In this document: positions 15,064 to 23,715 of the stretch, in pieces
Numbering within the stretch: position 1 is the first letter of the stretch
Layout: each line of letters opens with the position of its first letter
DNA from: an uncultured Acidobacteriia bacterium
Lineage (GTDB): Bacteria > Acidobacteriota > Terriglobia > Bryobacterales > Bryobacteraceae
Length of the DNA: 64,000 nt
Reading direction: 5' to 3'
Assembly: GCA_903923395.1 (NCBI GenBank)
Contig: CAIXXM010000106.1
Location: forward strand, 1 to 64,000
Notes under the pieces: generated by a model
What the model was told of the DNA's origin: nothing
The model's database searches: none
What the model saw: the letters and a program-made list of their open reading frames with translations, nothing else
Position numbers and translations under genes: made by a program

Positions 15064-17790
15064 TTGTTGAAGAACTTCTCCAGCGCGCCGCTCTGTATCC
15101 TGCTTGCGCTCCAAACCCTGACCGCCCAAACCACTCCAACGCAGGTGAATGGCGGAGGTCTCACGGGCTCTGTTTCCGGTCTGGGGTACATCTCAAACAA
15201 CATGCCCGCGCCGCCGCCCGGTTACGGTTACGGCATCAGCTTCTACGAAAACTCCTGGCCACTGGTGCAGGTGCCGCTCGATTCCTTCCAGATTGGACTC
15301 CCTTCCACTTGGATTCTTCCCGCCAACGCTGGTTATTCCGGTGCTGGAAAGCTCTGTCCGCCGAATTCCGTTTCAGCGCAGAATGGCTTTGGCAACGGCA
15401 ATTACACGAGTTTTTTCCAGACCATCGAAGGCAGCATGGGCTTTTGGGGCAGCACGAAGTTCCCCTCGGTTACTCCGAAGTACCGGGCGAACAGCACGCC
15501 GAACTGCTACACCACGGAGGTCTCCTCGCAGGGCTGGAATTTCTATGGCAGCCCCTTGCCGGATAGTTCCATGGGTATCGCCCAGCTCAGCAACCGGCTT
15601 CTGGTCGCTCCGGACGGATTGCCACTGCAGCCTGGACTCAATAACCAACTCCTGGGAGTCGCATGGATGGCGATGCCCTTCACCGGCTATACACAAGGCT
15701 CCACCGAAACCTATACGATGACGAGCTTGTTCCAGGCGCCAAAAAACCGGTGTCTCAATAGCAGCTCGCCCGATGCTTCTCTGTTCGCCGGAGCCGCCTA
15801 CATGGCCAGTTGCGATGTTTCCCAGCCGGAGATCTGGTTGCTGCAAGTGGCGGCACCTGGCTATTACACACTGCAAAGTCAGGCATCCCAGGCGGCCAAC
15901 TTCTGTCTTGAGGGAAATACCGGCGTCTCCTCCGCAATCCATGGCGGTTCACCTTACATGGCCCCCTGCAATGGTTCCGCGGGCCAGTTGTGGGCGCTGC
16001 GTTCCTCCAACGGTGCTTATCAACTGCAGACGCAGCTATCCAAAAAGAACAACTTATGCCTGGAAAGTAATGATCCGGATAACGGGATTGCTCCCCGGAT
16101 GAATCCCTGCGGGGCCTATTCCGGTCAGCTTTGGACCTTCACACAGCAAATACCGGCGGGACAACCACCGGTGGGGAACAAGAGCTGGACTTTGTTCCTG
16201 AATTCCTCGAATTTCAGGGGTCCGGTGGAATATTTCATCCCGGATGGTTGGGAGATTCTGGCCGCCAGCACGCCGGCTTCGGCGGGGCGCGGTCTCGATA
16301 CCCTGCCAGGCGTTGCGGGAGGCGGCGCGATGGAGTTCAATACCGTCCCGATGATGTTTTCCAAGGACTCCACAGGCACCGTCTACACGAGAATTCCGCG
16401 GATTCAGTTCCCCGTCGATGCCAGCGGGTCCACCATTCTGATGCAGGATGCGACTTTCTACTCCGCAAACAGTTTGTTCGCCGGGGCGGCAGCATGGTTC
16501 GCCGGAGGTGCCGCGCACACTGGCCCATTCTCCACGTCGGCTGCCTGGACACCGACGAACTGCACCGTGAACCCGCTGGATTTCGGCCAATACCTGACCG
16601 CTGCCGATCCGAACACCCGCATCGCTCTCACTGGTCTGGACCAGACCGTGCAAACCAAACTCTTTGACAGCGCCACATGCAAATGGGGCCTGCAGTGGAC
16701 CGGCAAACAGGACATGACCGCCAGCGGGATGGCTGTTCTGCCGGAGTATTACCAGCAGAACGGCAACACCCGGACCGTGGTGCCTGCCGCCGCGGTTCCC
16801 GCCTCCACCGGACTCACTTCAGCGACCTTCCGGCCGGCATCCAACAATGGCCCCTACACGGCAGGAACGCCCGGTTCCACGGCATGGGCCGCGCCCGGAC
16901 CCGTGCTCGGGCCGTTTTCAGCGGTGCTTTCCGACGGCAGCATTCTCACCTATTCCTGGTACCGCTTCATTGACCAGCCCGTGTTTCAGCACCTGAACCT
17001 GAGTGACGCCGCGAAGGCTGATTTGCAGAACATCGCCACGAAGATTCACCAAAGCTGGCCAACCAACCGGGACTACATGGCACCGCCGTCTTCCGGCACT
17101 TTGCTTGCGCTTGACGCTGCCCTTCTGGTCACGCCTCCCGCTGGCCTGGAGGCGGGGTACGTTCCCGTGGTTACCCGGCAGGCCAAACCCACAATCACCA
17201 GCGTGACCAACGCGGCCAGCGGGGCGGCAGTGATCGCGCCGAACACTTACATCACCATCAAAGGCACAGATCTGGCCCTGGCAGACAGCAACCGGATCTG
17301 GCAGGGTGATGACTTCGTCAACGGCAAGCTGCCTGCGTCGCTCGATGGCGTCTCCGTGACGGTCAATGGCAAGGCGGCGTTCGTGTATTACCTGAGCCCG
17401 ACCCAGATCAACATCCTCACGCCGCCCGATGCGATGACCGGAGCGGTTGCCGTGCAGGTCACCGTGAAGTCGGCGGTGAGCAACGCATTCAATGTGGGCA
17501 CGCAAAACGTGGCACCCTCGTTCTTCACGTTCGGTGGAGCTTATGTCGCGGCAACGCATGCCGATGGAAGTCTGCTGGGCCCGGCAACGTTGTACCCTGG
17601 CTCCACCACTCCGGCGAAACCGGGCGAAGTCATTGTTCTCTACGGCAATGGCTTCGGGGCGACGTCACAGGCTGTGGTCAGCGGCTCACCCACACAATCG
17701 GGAACACTTTCGCCGCTGCCGGTGGTGCAGATCGGCGGATTGACCGCAACGGTTCAGTTTGCAGGACTCATTTCGCCGGGGCTGTATTAG
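15064..17790 (+). CDS. Exported protein with ricin-type lectin repeats and truncated TIGR03437-type C-terminus
   Basis: Large exported protein (908 aa to the stop). I prefer the TTG at 15064, with GAGGA 8 bases upstream, giving a signal peptide ending LALQTLTAQ; the ATG at 15025 lies inside the sodA terminator. Residues about 210-370 hold ricin-type beta-trefoil repeats with QxW marks (GQLWAL, GQLWTF). The last 200 residues are the Bryobacterales TIGR03437-type module (ITSVTNAASGAAVIAPNTYI; VYYLSPTQINILTPPDA). A TAG stops the frame at 17788-17790, inside the highly conserved SPGLYQ motif, and the same frame continues to a normal end at 17898. Function unknown; a carbohydrate-binding surface protein is plausible. 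Confidence 0.75.
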   Translation: MLKNFSSAPLCILLALQTLTAQTTPTQVNGGGLTGSVSGLGYISNNMPAPPPGYGYGISFYENSWPLVQVPLDSFQIGLPSTWILPANAGYSGAGKLCPPNSVSAQNGFGNGNYTSFFQTIEGSMGFWGSTKFPSVTPKYRANSTPNCYTTEVSSQGWNFYGSPLPDSSMGIAQLSNRLLVAPDGLPLQPGLNNQLLGVAWMAMPFTGYTQGSTETYTMTSLFQAPKNRCLNSSSPDASLFAGAAYMASCDVSQPEIWLLQVAAPGYYTLQSQASQAANFCLEGNTGVSSAIHGGSPYMAPCNGSAGQLWALRSSNGAYQLQTQLSKKNNLCLESNDPDNGIAPRMNPCGAYSGQLWTFTQQIPAGQPPVGNKSWTLFLNSSNFRGPVEYFIPDGWEILAASTPASAGRGLDTLPGVAGGGAMEFNTVPMMFSKDSTGTVYTRIPRIQFPVDASGSTILMQDATFYSANSLFAGAAAWFAGGAAHTGPFSTSAAWTPTNCTVNPLDFGQYLTAADPNTRIALTGLDQTVQTKLFDSATCKWGLQWTGKQDMTASGMAVLPEYYQQNGNTRTVVPAAAVPASTGLTSATFRPASNNGPYTAGTPGSTAWAAPGPVLGPFSAVLSDGSILTYSWYRFIDQPVFQHLNLSDAAKADLQNIATKIHQSWPTNRDYMAPPSSGTLLALDAALLVTPPAGLEAGYVPVVTRQAKPTITSVTNAASGAAVIAPNTYITIKGTDLALADSNRIWQGDDFVNGKLPASLDGVSVTVNGKAAFVYYLSPTQINILTPPDAMTGAVAVQVTVKSAVSNAFNVGTQNVAPSFFTFGGAYVAATHADGSLLGPATLYPGSTTPAKPGEVIVLYGNGFGATSQAVVSGSPTQSGTLSPLPVVQIGGLTATVQFAGLISPGLY

Positions 17791-17898
17791 CTCAACGTGT
17801 TGGTTCCCTCCGGCGCACCGAACGGAGATCTTGCCATTCGTGCCACAGTCGGGGGCATTTCCAGCCAGGCCGGTGTTGTGGTGAGCGTGTTGCAGTAA
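17791..17898 (+). other. In-frame continuation of the module beyond an amber stop
   Basis: The 35 codons after the TAG encode LNVLVPSGAPNGDLAIRATV and onward to VVSVLQ, then TAA. This is the normal end of the TIGR03437-type module: compare SPGLYQINLTVPDGLGAGD in the gene at 20192-21691. The TAG therefore replaces a conserved Gln codon (CAG to TAG). Confidence 0.8.
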
Positions 17899-17911
17899 CG
17901 TCGGAAGGGTG

Positions 17912-18775
17912 ATGACACGGCGAAGCATTTTGGGCTTGGTGCCCGCGCTCTTGCAGGCCTCTAATCCGGAACTGCCGGATCTCCAGAGCGTTCCCCCGGA
18001 TCTGGTGATTCCCCCGGTGGCTCCAGGCCCGGCTGCCCCGGGCAAACGCGTGCGTCTCACTCTGCCGGATTACCAGGGAACAGAGGTTCACCACCTGCTC
18101 TATCTGCCCCCGGATTGGTCGCCCCGCAAACGCTGGCCTGTGATTGTGGAATATGCGGGGAATGGCAATTACCGCAATGAATTTGGGGATGTTTCTGACG
18201 GCTCGGTGGAAGGCTCCAGGCTGGGTTTCGGCGCTTCCGGCGGCAAGGGGTTTCTCTGGCTGTGTCTGCCCTTCGTGAATCAGCGGGATGGGGTCAACCA
18301 AGCGCTTTGGTGGGGTGATGTGGAAGCCACCGTCGCCTATTGTCGCCGGGCCGTGGCGAGTGTATGCAGGGAGTTTGGGGGTGACCCGCGCGCGGTGATT
18401 CTGGCCGGTTTCTCCCGGGGTGCCATCGCTTGCAACTACATCGGTCTGCATGATGACTCCATCGCCGGGCTCTGGCGCGCCTTCATCCCCTACAGCCATT
18501 ACGACGGCGTAAGAACCACCTGGCCCTATCCTGCCGCCGACCGGGATTCTGCCCTGGCGCGCCTGCAGCGACTGCAGGGCCGGCCGGTTTTTCTCTGCCA
18601 GGAAGTAACCGTGGAACCCTCCCGCAGCTATCTGGAAGCAACCGGGCTGGCAGGTTCCTTCACCTTTCAGCCCGTTGGCTTCCGCAATCACAATGACGCC
18701 TGGGTGCTGCGGGATGTACCGGAGCGGCGCGCGCTGCGAAGTTGGCTCGCGCGGGTTCTGCGTTCGCCGCGATGA
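17912..18775 (+). CDS. Exported alpha/beta hydrolase-like protein
   Basis: A 287-aa protein with a Tat-like leader (MTRRSILGLVPALLQAS). The nucleophile elbow AGFSRGA fits GxSxG, preceded by GDPRAVIL; WPVIVEYAGNGN resembles the oxyanion strand of esterase-like alpha/beta hydrolases, and NHNDAWVLRD near the end may supply the catalytic His. GGAAGGG stands before the ATG at 17912; the GTG at 17909 is too close to it. The gene starts 14 bp after the extended end of the preceding gene and is convergent with the fucosidase gene (4-bp gap). Substrate unknown; a carbohydrate esterase is a guess from the neighbour. Confidence 0.7.
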   Translation: MTRRSILGLVPALLQASNPELPDLQSVPPDLVIPPVAPGPAAPGKRVRLTLPDYQGTEVHHLLYLPPDWSPRKRWPVIVEYAGNGNYRNEFGDVSDGSVEGSRLGFGASGGKGFLWLCLPFVNQRDGVNQALWWGDVEATVAYCRRAVASVCREFGGDPRAVILAGFSRGAIACNYIGLHDDSIAGLWRAFIPYSHYDGVRTTWPYPAADRDSALARLQRLQGRPVFLCQEVTVEPSRSYLEATGLAGSFTFQPVGFRNHNDAWVLRDVPERRALRSWLARVLRSPR

Positions 18776-18779
18776 GCGG

Positions 18780-20117
18780 TCAGGCGCTCAGGCGTTCCCG
18801 GGTCTTCCGCACGTTATCCGTATCTTGCGTCGGGGGAGCTTCGAACTCAATCGCGACGGTGGAGATGAGCGGGTCCGGGGCCTTTTCGGGCAGTCCGGTG
18901 ATCTTCAATTGCAGGTCGGTTTGCTGGATTTTTAGCTGTACATTGGAACCATACAGCTTCGCGGAGAGCGCCTTCGTTGGTATCCCCGCCAAATTCAACA
19001 CACTGCCCGGCCAGTAGTAGCTATGCACAAAGAGCGTGTTCCCTTTGCGTGTGAACTGCGCGAACTGGGACCGGGTGACCTTCACTCCAGGGTCTGTATC
19101 GTGCACCAGCGGACCATGCGAATTCACCCAGCGCCCCGCGGCGCGCAGGCAATCGATTGTCGGTTCGGGAATGGATCCATCGCCGCGCGGGCCGATGTTT
19201 AACAGGTAGTTGCCGCCATCCTTGGCACAGGTCAGCAGGTTCCGGACCACGGTCTTCGGCGATTTCCAGTTATCGTCGTTCGCGTGGTAACCCCAGCTGT
19301 CATTGAGGGTCATGCAGGATTCCCAGGCGCGCCCGCCCGTTTCGGCGACAATGCGCTGCTCCGGCGTAGAGAAATCGCCGCGCAATCCGTTGCGGTCATT
19401 CACGATGATGTCGGGCTGTAAGTCGAACACCATTTGGTTCATCTTCACGGATTCCCAGCCGTGCCAGTTCAGCGGCCAGTTCACGTCATACCAAAGCACG
19501 CCGATCTTGCCGTAATTCGTCAACAGCTCGCGGATCTGACCGTGGATGTAATCGACGAAGCGGCGGCGGGCAGCCTCATCGGTGGCGCAGCGTGCACCGT
19601 CGGGATGATGCCAGTCCATGAGCGAGTAATAGAAGCCGGGTGTAATTCCCTCCGCGCGTGCGGCCTCCACAAATTCCGCCACCAGATCGCGGCCCGGGCC
19701 CTGCTTTGGTGCACAGTAATTCGTGAGCTTGGAATCAAACAGGCAGAAGCCTTCATGGTGTTTGGTCGTCATGACCATGTACTTCTGACCCGCGGCTTTG
19801 GCGAGCTTTGCCCACTCGCGGGCAGCGTTCGGTTTGGGTTTAAATTGCCTTGCGATGAGTTCGTATTCGCGGACGGGAATTGCCTCGCGTTCCATGACCC
19901 ATTCATGCCGGCCAATCACACTGTAGAGACCCCAATGGATGAACATGCCGAAGCGGGCATCATGCCACCACTTCATTCGTTTGTCTCTGGTGGCTTCCTG
20001 TTTGGAATCGAGCGGTGGAGGGTCGTTCAATTTCACGACCGGCTGAGCAGCGGCGTACCGGGCCGCGAGCGGAGCGCCCATCAGCGCTATTGCGTTTCGA
20101 CGGGAGATCATGGCCAC
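18780..20117 (-). CDS. Alpha-L-fucosidase, GH29
   Basis: Glycoside hydrolase family 29 enzyme (445 aa) releasing alpha-L-fucose from glycans by a retaining mechanism. The leader MAMISRRNAIALMGAPLAAR is Tat-like, so it is exported. GH29 marks: WWHDARFGMFIHWGLYSV, TTKHHEGFCLFDS, and LWYDVNW, where Asp211 is the nucleophile. The C-terminal beta domain is short. MTLNDSWGYHANDDNWKSP and GGNYLLNIGPRGDG are also typical. It fits a polysaccharide-degrading soil lifestyle together with the GH5-like and debranching enzymes in the window. No fucose catabolism genes are adjacent. Confidence 0.93.
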   Translation of the reverse strand: MAMISRRNAIALMGAPLAARYAAAQPVVKLNDPPPLDSKQEATRDKRMKWWHDARFGMFIHWGLYSVIGRHEWVMEREAIPVREYELIARQFKPKPNAAREWAKLAKAAGQKYMVMTTKHHEGFCLFDSKLTNYCAPKQGPGRDLVAEFVEAARAEGITPGFYYSLMDWHHPDGARCATDEAARRRFVDYIHGQIRELLTNYGKIGVLWYDVNWPLNWHGWESVKMNQMVFDLQPDIIVNDRNGLRGDFSTPEQRIVAETGGRAWESCMTLNDSWGYHANDDNWKSPKTVVRNLLTCAKDGGNYLLNIGPRGDGSIPEPTIDCLRAAGRWVNSHGPLVHDTDPGVKVTRSQFAQFTRKGNTLFVHSYYWPGSVLNLAGIPTKALSAKLYGSNVQLKIQQTDLQLKITGLPEKAPDPLISTVAIEFEAPPTQDTDNVRKTRERLSA

Positions 20118-20191
20118 AGCATACGCCTGTGAAAAACCGGGTGCAAGCGTACTCTTTATCGATTAAGTGAGAGGCAGTCTGCGGAAACCTC

Positions 20192-21691
20192 TCACGGGAG
20201 TGTCGCGGTATATTGTCCACTGAAGCCGCTCGAAAGACTCACCGTGCCGGTTCCTGACTGCGGCGTGCCCTTCACCAGGAGTGACCCACCAATCGTTCCA
20301 ATCCCATACCCTCCTGTGGCCAAGGTCTGCGTCAGCGTAAACGCGAAGGAACCCGTCACATTCGTCAGCACCTGCCCGGCAATCGGAAAAGCATTCGCCG
20401 GGGAACTAATCGTGGTGAAGGTGAACGTGGATTTCCCACTTAGCGTGCCGTTGAGGAACTTAAAGGGTCCTACGGTTGCCGTATAAGTGGTGTTACCCGG
20501 GTCAGGATTCACAAAGATTGCCAACTGCTCCTGGGGATACCCAAGGGACGAAAAGGTGAAGTACGAAGTAAGCTGTTTGAACGGTGCTACAACCGGCACG
20601 GCAATGGTCAGTGCGCCTTGCACGGCGCTTCCGCCGTAAGAAGCAATGATGTTGACGGTCTGCGTGGCAGTCACTGTAGCCGCTGTGACTGCAAACGTCC
20701 CGGAATCAGCGCCAGCGGGAATGGTCAGCGTAGCAGGGACGGAAGCATTGGTGGAACTGGATGACAACATCACGATCGCTCCACCAGGGGGCGCAACGCT
20801 GGAGAGAGTGACGGTACCACTCACTGTACCGCCCGGAAGGACCGAATTCGAAGAGAAAGTTACTGCCTTCGCCTGCGGCGCAGTCGCTGGACCTTGCAGT
20901 GGAATCACGACGCCCGCAGGTGTCTGCAAGCCGCCCACAGTGGCGCGAAGTGGTATATCCCCTGCACCAAGTCCGTCAGGAACTGTCAGGTTGATTTGAT
21001 AAAGCCCGGGGCTGGAAAGACCCACATAATCCAGAGTTACATTGGCATTGTTGATAACAAGACTGACGGGATTGTTGGCGGGCGCCGAGCCAGCCCAATA
21101 TCTTCCCGGGGGAATGGACGGACTGGTGGGACCGAAGCCCAGACAGAATAATTCCACAATGTCACCAGCCTTGGCTGAGACGGTCGGGTAGCCGAGCGAG
21201 GTTCCTGTGGGGCCAAGGATGTCATAAGTTCCCCCTCCATATGCGCCTGTCCCATCGGACCGGAGGATAATGCCGGCCACATGCTTCGAATCCAGGAGGC
21301 TGAATGTGGGGCCGAACTGGCCCAGAGTCACTGTGCTGGTGGCGGTACCGGCGGCTGTCCTTACCACTACGGAAACAGGTCCCGTCGCAGTATCGGCCGG
21401 AGTTTGAAGGTTAATCTGCGTGGGACTGACGAACCATATATACGCCGCCTTTCCATTGATGGAAACGCTGGTTCCCACCAGGGTAGTTGGAAAGTCTTGA
21501 TTCCATAACTTGGTGCTGGTGGCCAGGTTGGTCCCGTAGATAGATATCCATTCGCCCGGCTGTATCATGGGCGAAGTACTGTAAAGCGGAGTTACTCCGC
21601 CAGGGTTAATGGTGGGTGCCTGAGCCCAGGCGGATACTGCCAGACAAGTAAGCAGAATGCCGGTAATACTTAGGCGTTGCGCGACTGGCAT
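20192..21691 (-). CDS. Exported TIGR03437-type module protein with Ig-like domain
   Basis: A 499-aa exported protein (signal peptide MPVAQRLSITGILLTCLAVSAWA). The TIGR03437-type module occupies about 25-265, starting PMIQPGEWISIYGTNLA and containing WFVSPTQINLQTPADTATGP and SPGLYQINLTVPDG. An Ig-like segment (about 270-365) with VTFSSNSVLPGGTVSGTVTL follows, then a 130-residue C-terminal domain I do not recognise. Having the module at the N-terminus is unusual; in the other three proteins here it is C-terminal. Function unknown, likely cell surface or secreted. It is separated from the fucosidase gene by 74 bp, same orientation. Confidence 0.78.
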   Translation of the reverse strand: MPVAQRLSITGILLTCLAVSAWAQAPTINPGGVTPLYSTSPMIQPGEWISIYGTNLATSTKLWNQDFPTTLVGTSVSINGKAAYIWFVSPTQINLQTPADTATGPVSVVVRTAAGTATSTVTLGQFGPTFSLLDSKHVAGIILRSDGTGAYGGGTYDILGPTGTSLGYPTVSAKAGDIVELFCLGFGPTSPSIPPGRYWAGSAPANNPVSLVINNANVTLDYVGLSSPGLYQINLTVPDGLGAGDIPLRATVGGLQTPAGVVIPLQGPATAPQAKAVTFSSNSVLPGGTVSGTVTLSSVAPPGGAIVMLSSSSTNASVPATLTIPAGADSGTFAVTAATVTATQTVNIIASYGGSAVQGALTIAVPVVAPFKQLTSYFTFSSLGYPQEQLAIFVNPDPGNTTYTATVGPFKFLNGTLSGKSTFTFTTISSPANAFPIAGQVLTNVTGSFAFTLTQTLATGGYGIGTIGGSLLVKGTPQSGTGTVSLSSGFSGQYTATLP

Positions 21692-21798
21692 TTCGAAAGT
21701 CTAACGCATCATTCGTTTCGAATTTATAACAAATATCGAGTGTTTTCCAAAGTTATTAGCCGGTATATCACGATAGAAATCAGCCACGCCGAAGTAAC

Positions 21799-22794
21799 CT
21801 ACCGCCACATACGGAGTTCGCGGTAAGGCTGCTGCGCCCACTGTTCGGCAGCGTCCAGCACGGCTTTTGAGGCCCGGCGGTGCTTCTCTTTCCGGTCATC
21901 GCGGAAGCCCGCCTGCCCGGTGGGGTCTTTGGAATAAGAACCCATCACGCGCTCGAAACGCCTTGGCTGGATGCCCAGAAATGCAGAGGCTTCCAGAATT
22001 CCTTCGCTGTTCAGATCCGCATAATCCATGACCTTGCACTTACTGCGGTCATGGGCGGCGTCGAAGGCTTGCCGGGCGGCACGGCAGAAATCCCCCTGTA
22101 CATGTGCGGCATACACTTCCGGAGACATCCCGGTGATGTCCCACCCGAAGAGCTGTGCCGCCCTTGGCGGATCCTTTTGTAATTCCATAAAGCCGCCGCC
22201 GGGAAGATTCGCCACGATCACTTCCACCGGATCGCGCACGATCATGAGGAACGGAACCTCCGGCCACCACTTCCGCGCGGCCTCGATGCCAAGGGTGCAG
22301 ATACTCGGCAGTTTGACCAGCAGTTTCTCCGGCTCTCCGGTCTTGTACCTCGCAAACAGAGAAAACATTGCTTCGAGAGCCTGCCTTCGCCGCCCGTCCC
22401 AACGTGCTTTCAGGTAGGCGGAGGTCTCTCCGTGCGAGGGATAGAACAGATGATTCGCGGCCAGTGGCTCAGAAACCACGGAGACGCCCTCCGCAGTCCG
22501 CAGCGCATTCGCCAGCAGCGTGGACCCGCAGCGCGAAACATGAAAGATCAGCCCCGAAGGCCGCACCGGCGCACTTGCCGCAGCCGTTCGCAGGACCGTG
22601 TCGAGATCCGTGGTGATCTCACGCGCGGGCGGAACCTGCTCCCGCAGGCGCTGCATGGTGTGGACCATGAACGGATCTGTCAGCGGAGTATCGCCGAACT
22701 CCATCCACCGGACATTCGCCTTCGGGATCAACGTGGGGCGGAGTTGGATCTCGGTATGGACCGGCAGCCAGCCGCGGTCTGGATATTCGCTCAT
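21799..22794 (-). CDS. Sulfotransferase family protein
   Basis: A 331-aa PAPS-dependent sulfotransferase-like protein with no signal peptide. The 5'-phosphosulfate loop is in LIFHVSRCGSTLLANAL (Ser87-Thr92), and the 3'-phosphate motif is FLMIVRDPVEVIVANL. The N-terminal 75 residues are family-specific. Its ATG overlaps the stop of the JmjC/cupin-like gene by 4 bp, so it is the last gene of a tight four-gene set with two 2OG oxygenases. The acceptor is not known; context suggests a hydroxyl group or tyrosine on a peptide or protein, though small molecules or glycans are equally possible from sequence. Confidence 0.82.
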   Translation of the reverse strand: MSEYPDRGWLPVHTEIQLRPTLIPKANVRWMEFGDTPLTDPFMVHTMQRLREQVPPAREITTDLDTVLRTAAASAPVRPSGLIFHVSRCGSTLLANALRTAEGVSVVSEPLAANHLFYPSHGETSAYLKARWDGRRRQALEAMFSLFARYKTGEPEKLLVKLPSICTLGIEAARKWWPEVPFLMIVRDPVEVIVANLPGGGFMELQKDPPRAAQLFGWDITGMSPEVYAAHVQGDFCRAARQAFDAAHDRSKCKVMDYADLNSEGILEASAFLGIQPRRFERVMGSYSKDPTGQAGFRDDRKEKHRRASKAVLDAAEQWAQQPYRELRMWR

Positions 22795-23705
22795 GCCTCA
22801 TCTCCTACCGGCGGGATGAAGGTGACCACGCCCTTGCTATCCAGCACGGCAAGGAAATCCTGCAGTTCCTCCAGGTCATAACCGTCATGAAACGCGGCGA
22901 AGAACTTGTTCACGGAACAAGGCGCATGGTCCTCCAGGAAATACAGGAGTTCCGCGGCATCTTCGGGAAAGTAGACTGCTTCACCGCCAAATTCCACCTG
23001 AATCACTTCCGGTGCTGCGGATTGTACACGCAGCTTGCGGGGAACCGCCATCACCACGCGCCAGGCCTGCGGCAGATCCACGTTCCAACGCACGCCAGGG
23101 AGTTCACGCGGCATCGCATGGCTGCTGCGATGTTCGGCGAAGCGTTCGAGAAGGCCCGGTCTACCGACCTCGGCCCACACGGCTTTCTGCAGGTGCTCCA
23201 GATAATTCGCCCGCGCGCCAGGGCCTTGGAAACGGGGTACTGCGGATGCCCAATGCGGATCTTTGGCAATCCGGTCTGCGATGAAGCCCCAGAGTTCGCC
23301 GCCGGAGGGATTGTGTATTTCCAAGGCCAGGATCGCGGCACCGGGGCCTGTTTCCGCGCGCCAGGAATAATGCGCCGGGAGATACAGGGCGTCACCTTCC
23401 AGCAAACTGATGGTCCCGGCGCCCGGTCCGAACTCCCAGGAACTCCAGCCGGCGGCTTGCAGCAGGATGATCTCGGCCCCGCGACCCGTGCCGCCAGAGG
23501 AATAGTCCGCCAGTGAGACCGGGCACTCCAACAGACGCTCCCAATGGTGTGCCAGCAGGACCGCTGCCTTCGAATCCGCGGGCAAGAGTCCGGCAAAGCG
23601 ACCCGGGTACCCGGCTGACTGCAGATGTTTTTGGCCGAAATATTGGCCCAGAAACTCAGCTTCCGTGAAGGGGCTCAAGACATCTCTGGGCAGCAGGCAT
23701 CGCAT
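22791..23705 (-). CDS. JmjC/cupin_4-like protein without the iron-binding motif
   Basis: A 304-aa protein resembling ROXA/cupin_4 oxygenases that hydroxylate ribosomal proteins. The opening PFTEAEFLGQYFGQKHLQSA is the usual lead-in (aromatic-x-Lys-x-Leu) before the jelly-roll. The strand pair GDALYLPAHYSWRAE is the distal-His region. The HxD iron motif expected before it is not visible. The C-terminal 70 residues (VYFPEDAAELLYFLEDHAPC...VVTFIPP) resemble the winged-helix tail of ROXA proteins. It may be a non-catalytic partner or use altered ligands. It starts 10 bp after the oxygenase-trigger factor gene and overlaps the sulfotransferase start. Confidence 0.65.
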   Translation of the reverse strand: MRCLLPRDVLSPFTEAEFLGQYFGQKHLQSAGYPGRFAGLLPADSKAAVLLAHHWERLLECPVSLADYSSGGTGRGAEIILLQAAGWSSWEFGPGAGTISLLEGDALYLPAHYSWRAETGPGAAILALEIHNPSGGELWGFIADRIAKDPHWASAVPRFQGPGARANYLEHLQKAVWAEVGRPGLLERFAEHRSSHAMPRELPGVRWNVDLPQAWRVVMAVPRKLRVQSAAPEVIQVEFGGEAVYFPEDAAELLYFLEDHAPCSVNKFFAAFHDGYDLEELQDFLAVLDSKGVVTFIPPVGDEA

Positions 23706-23715
23706 AGGGTGGAGC

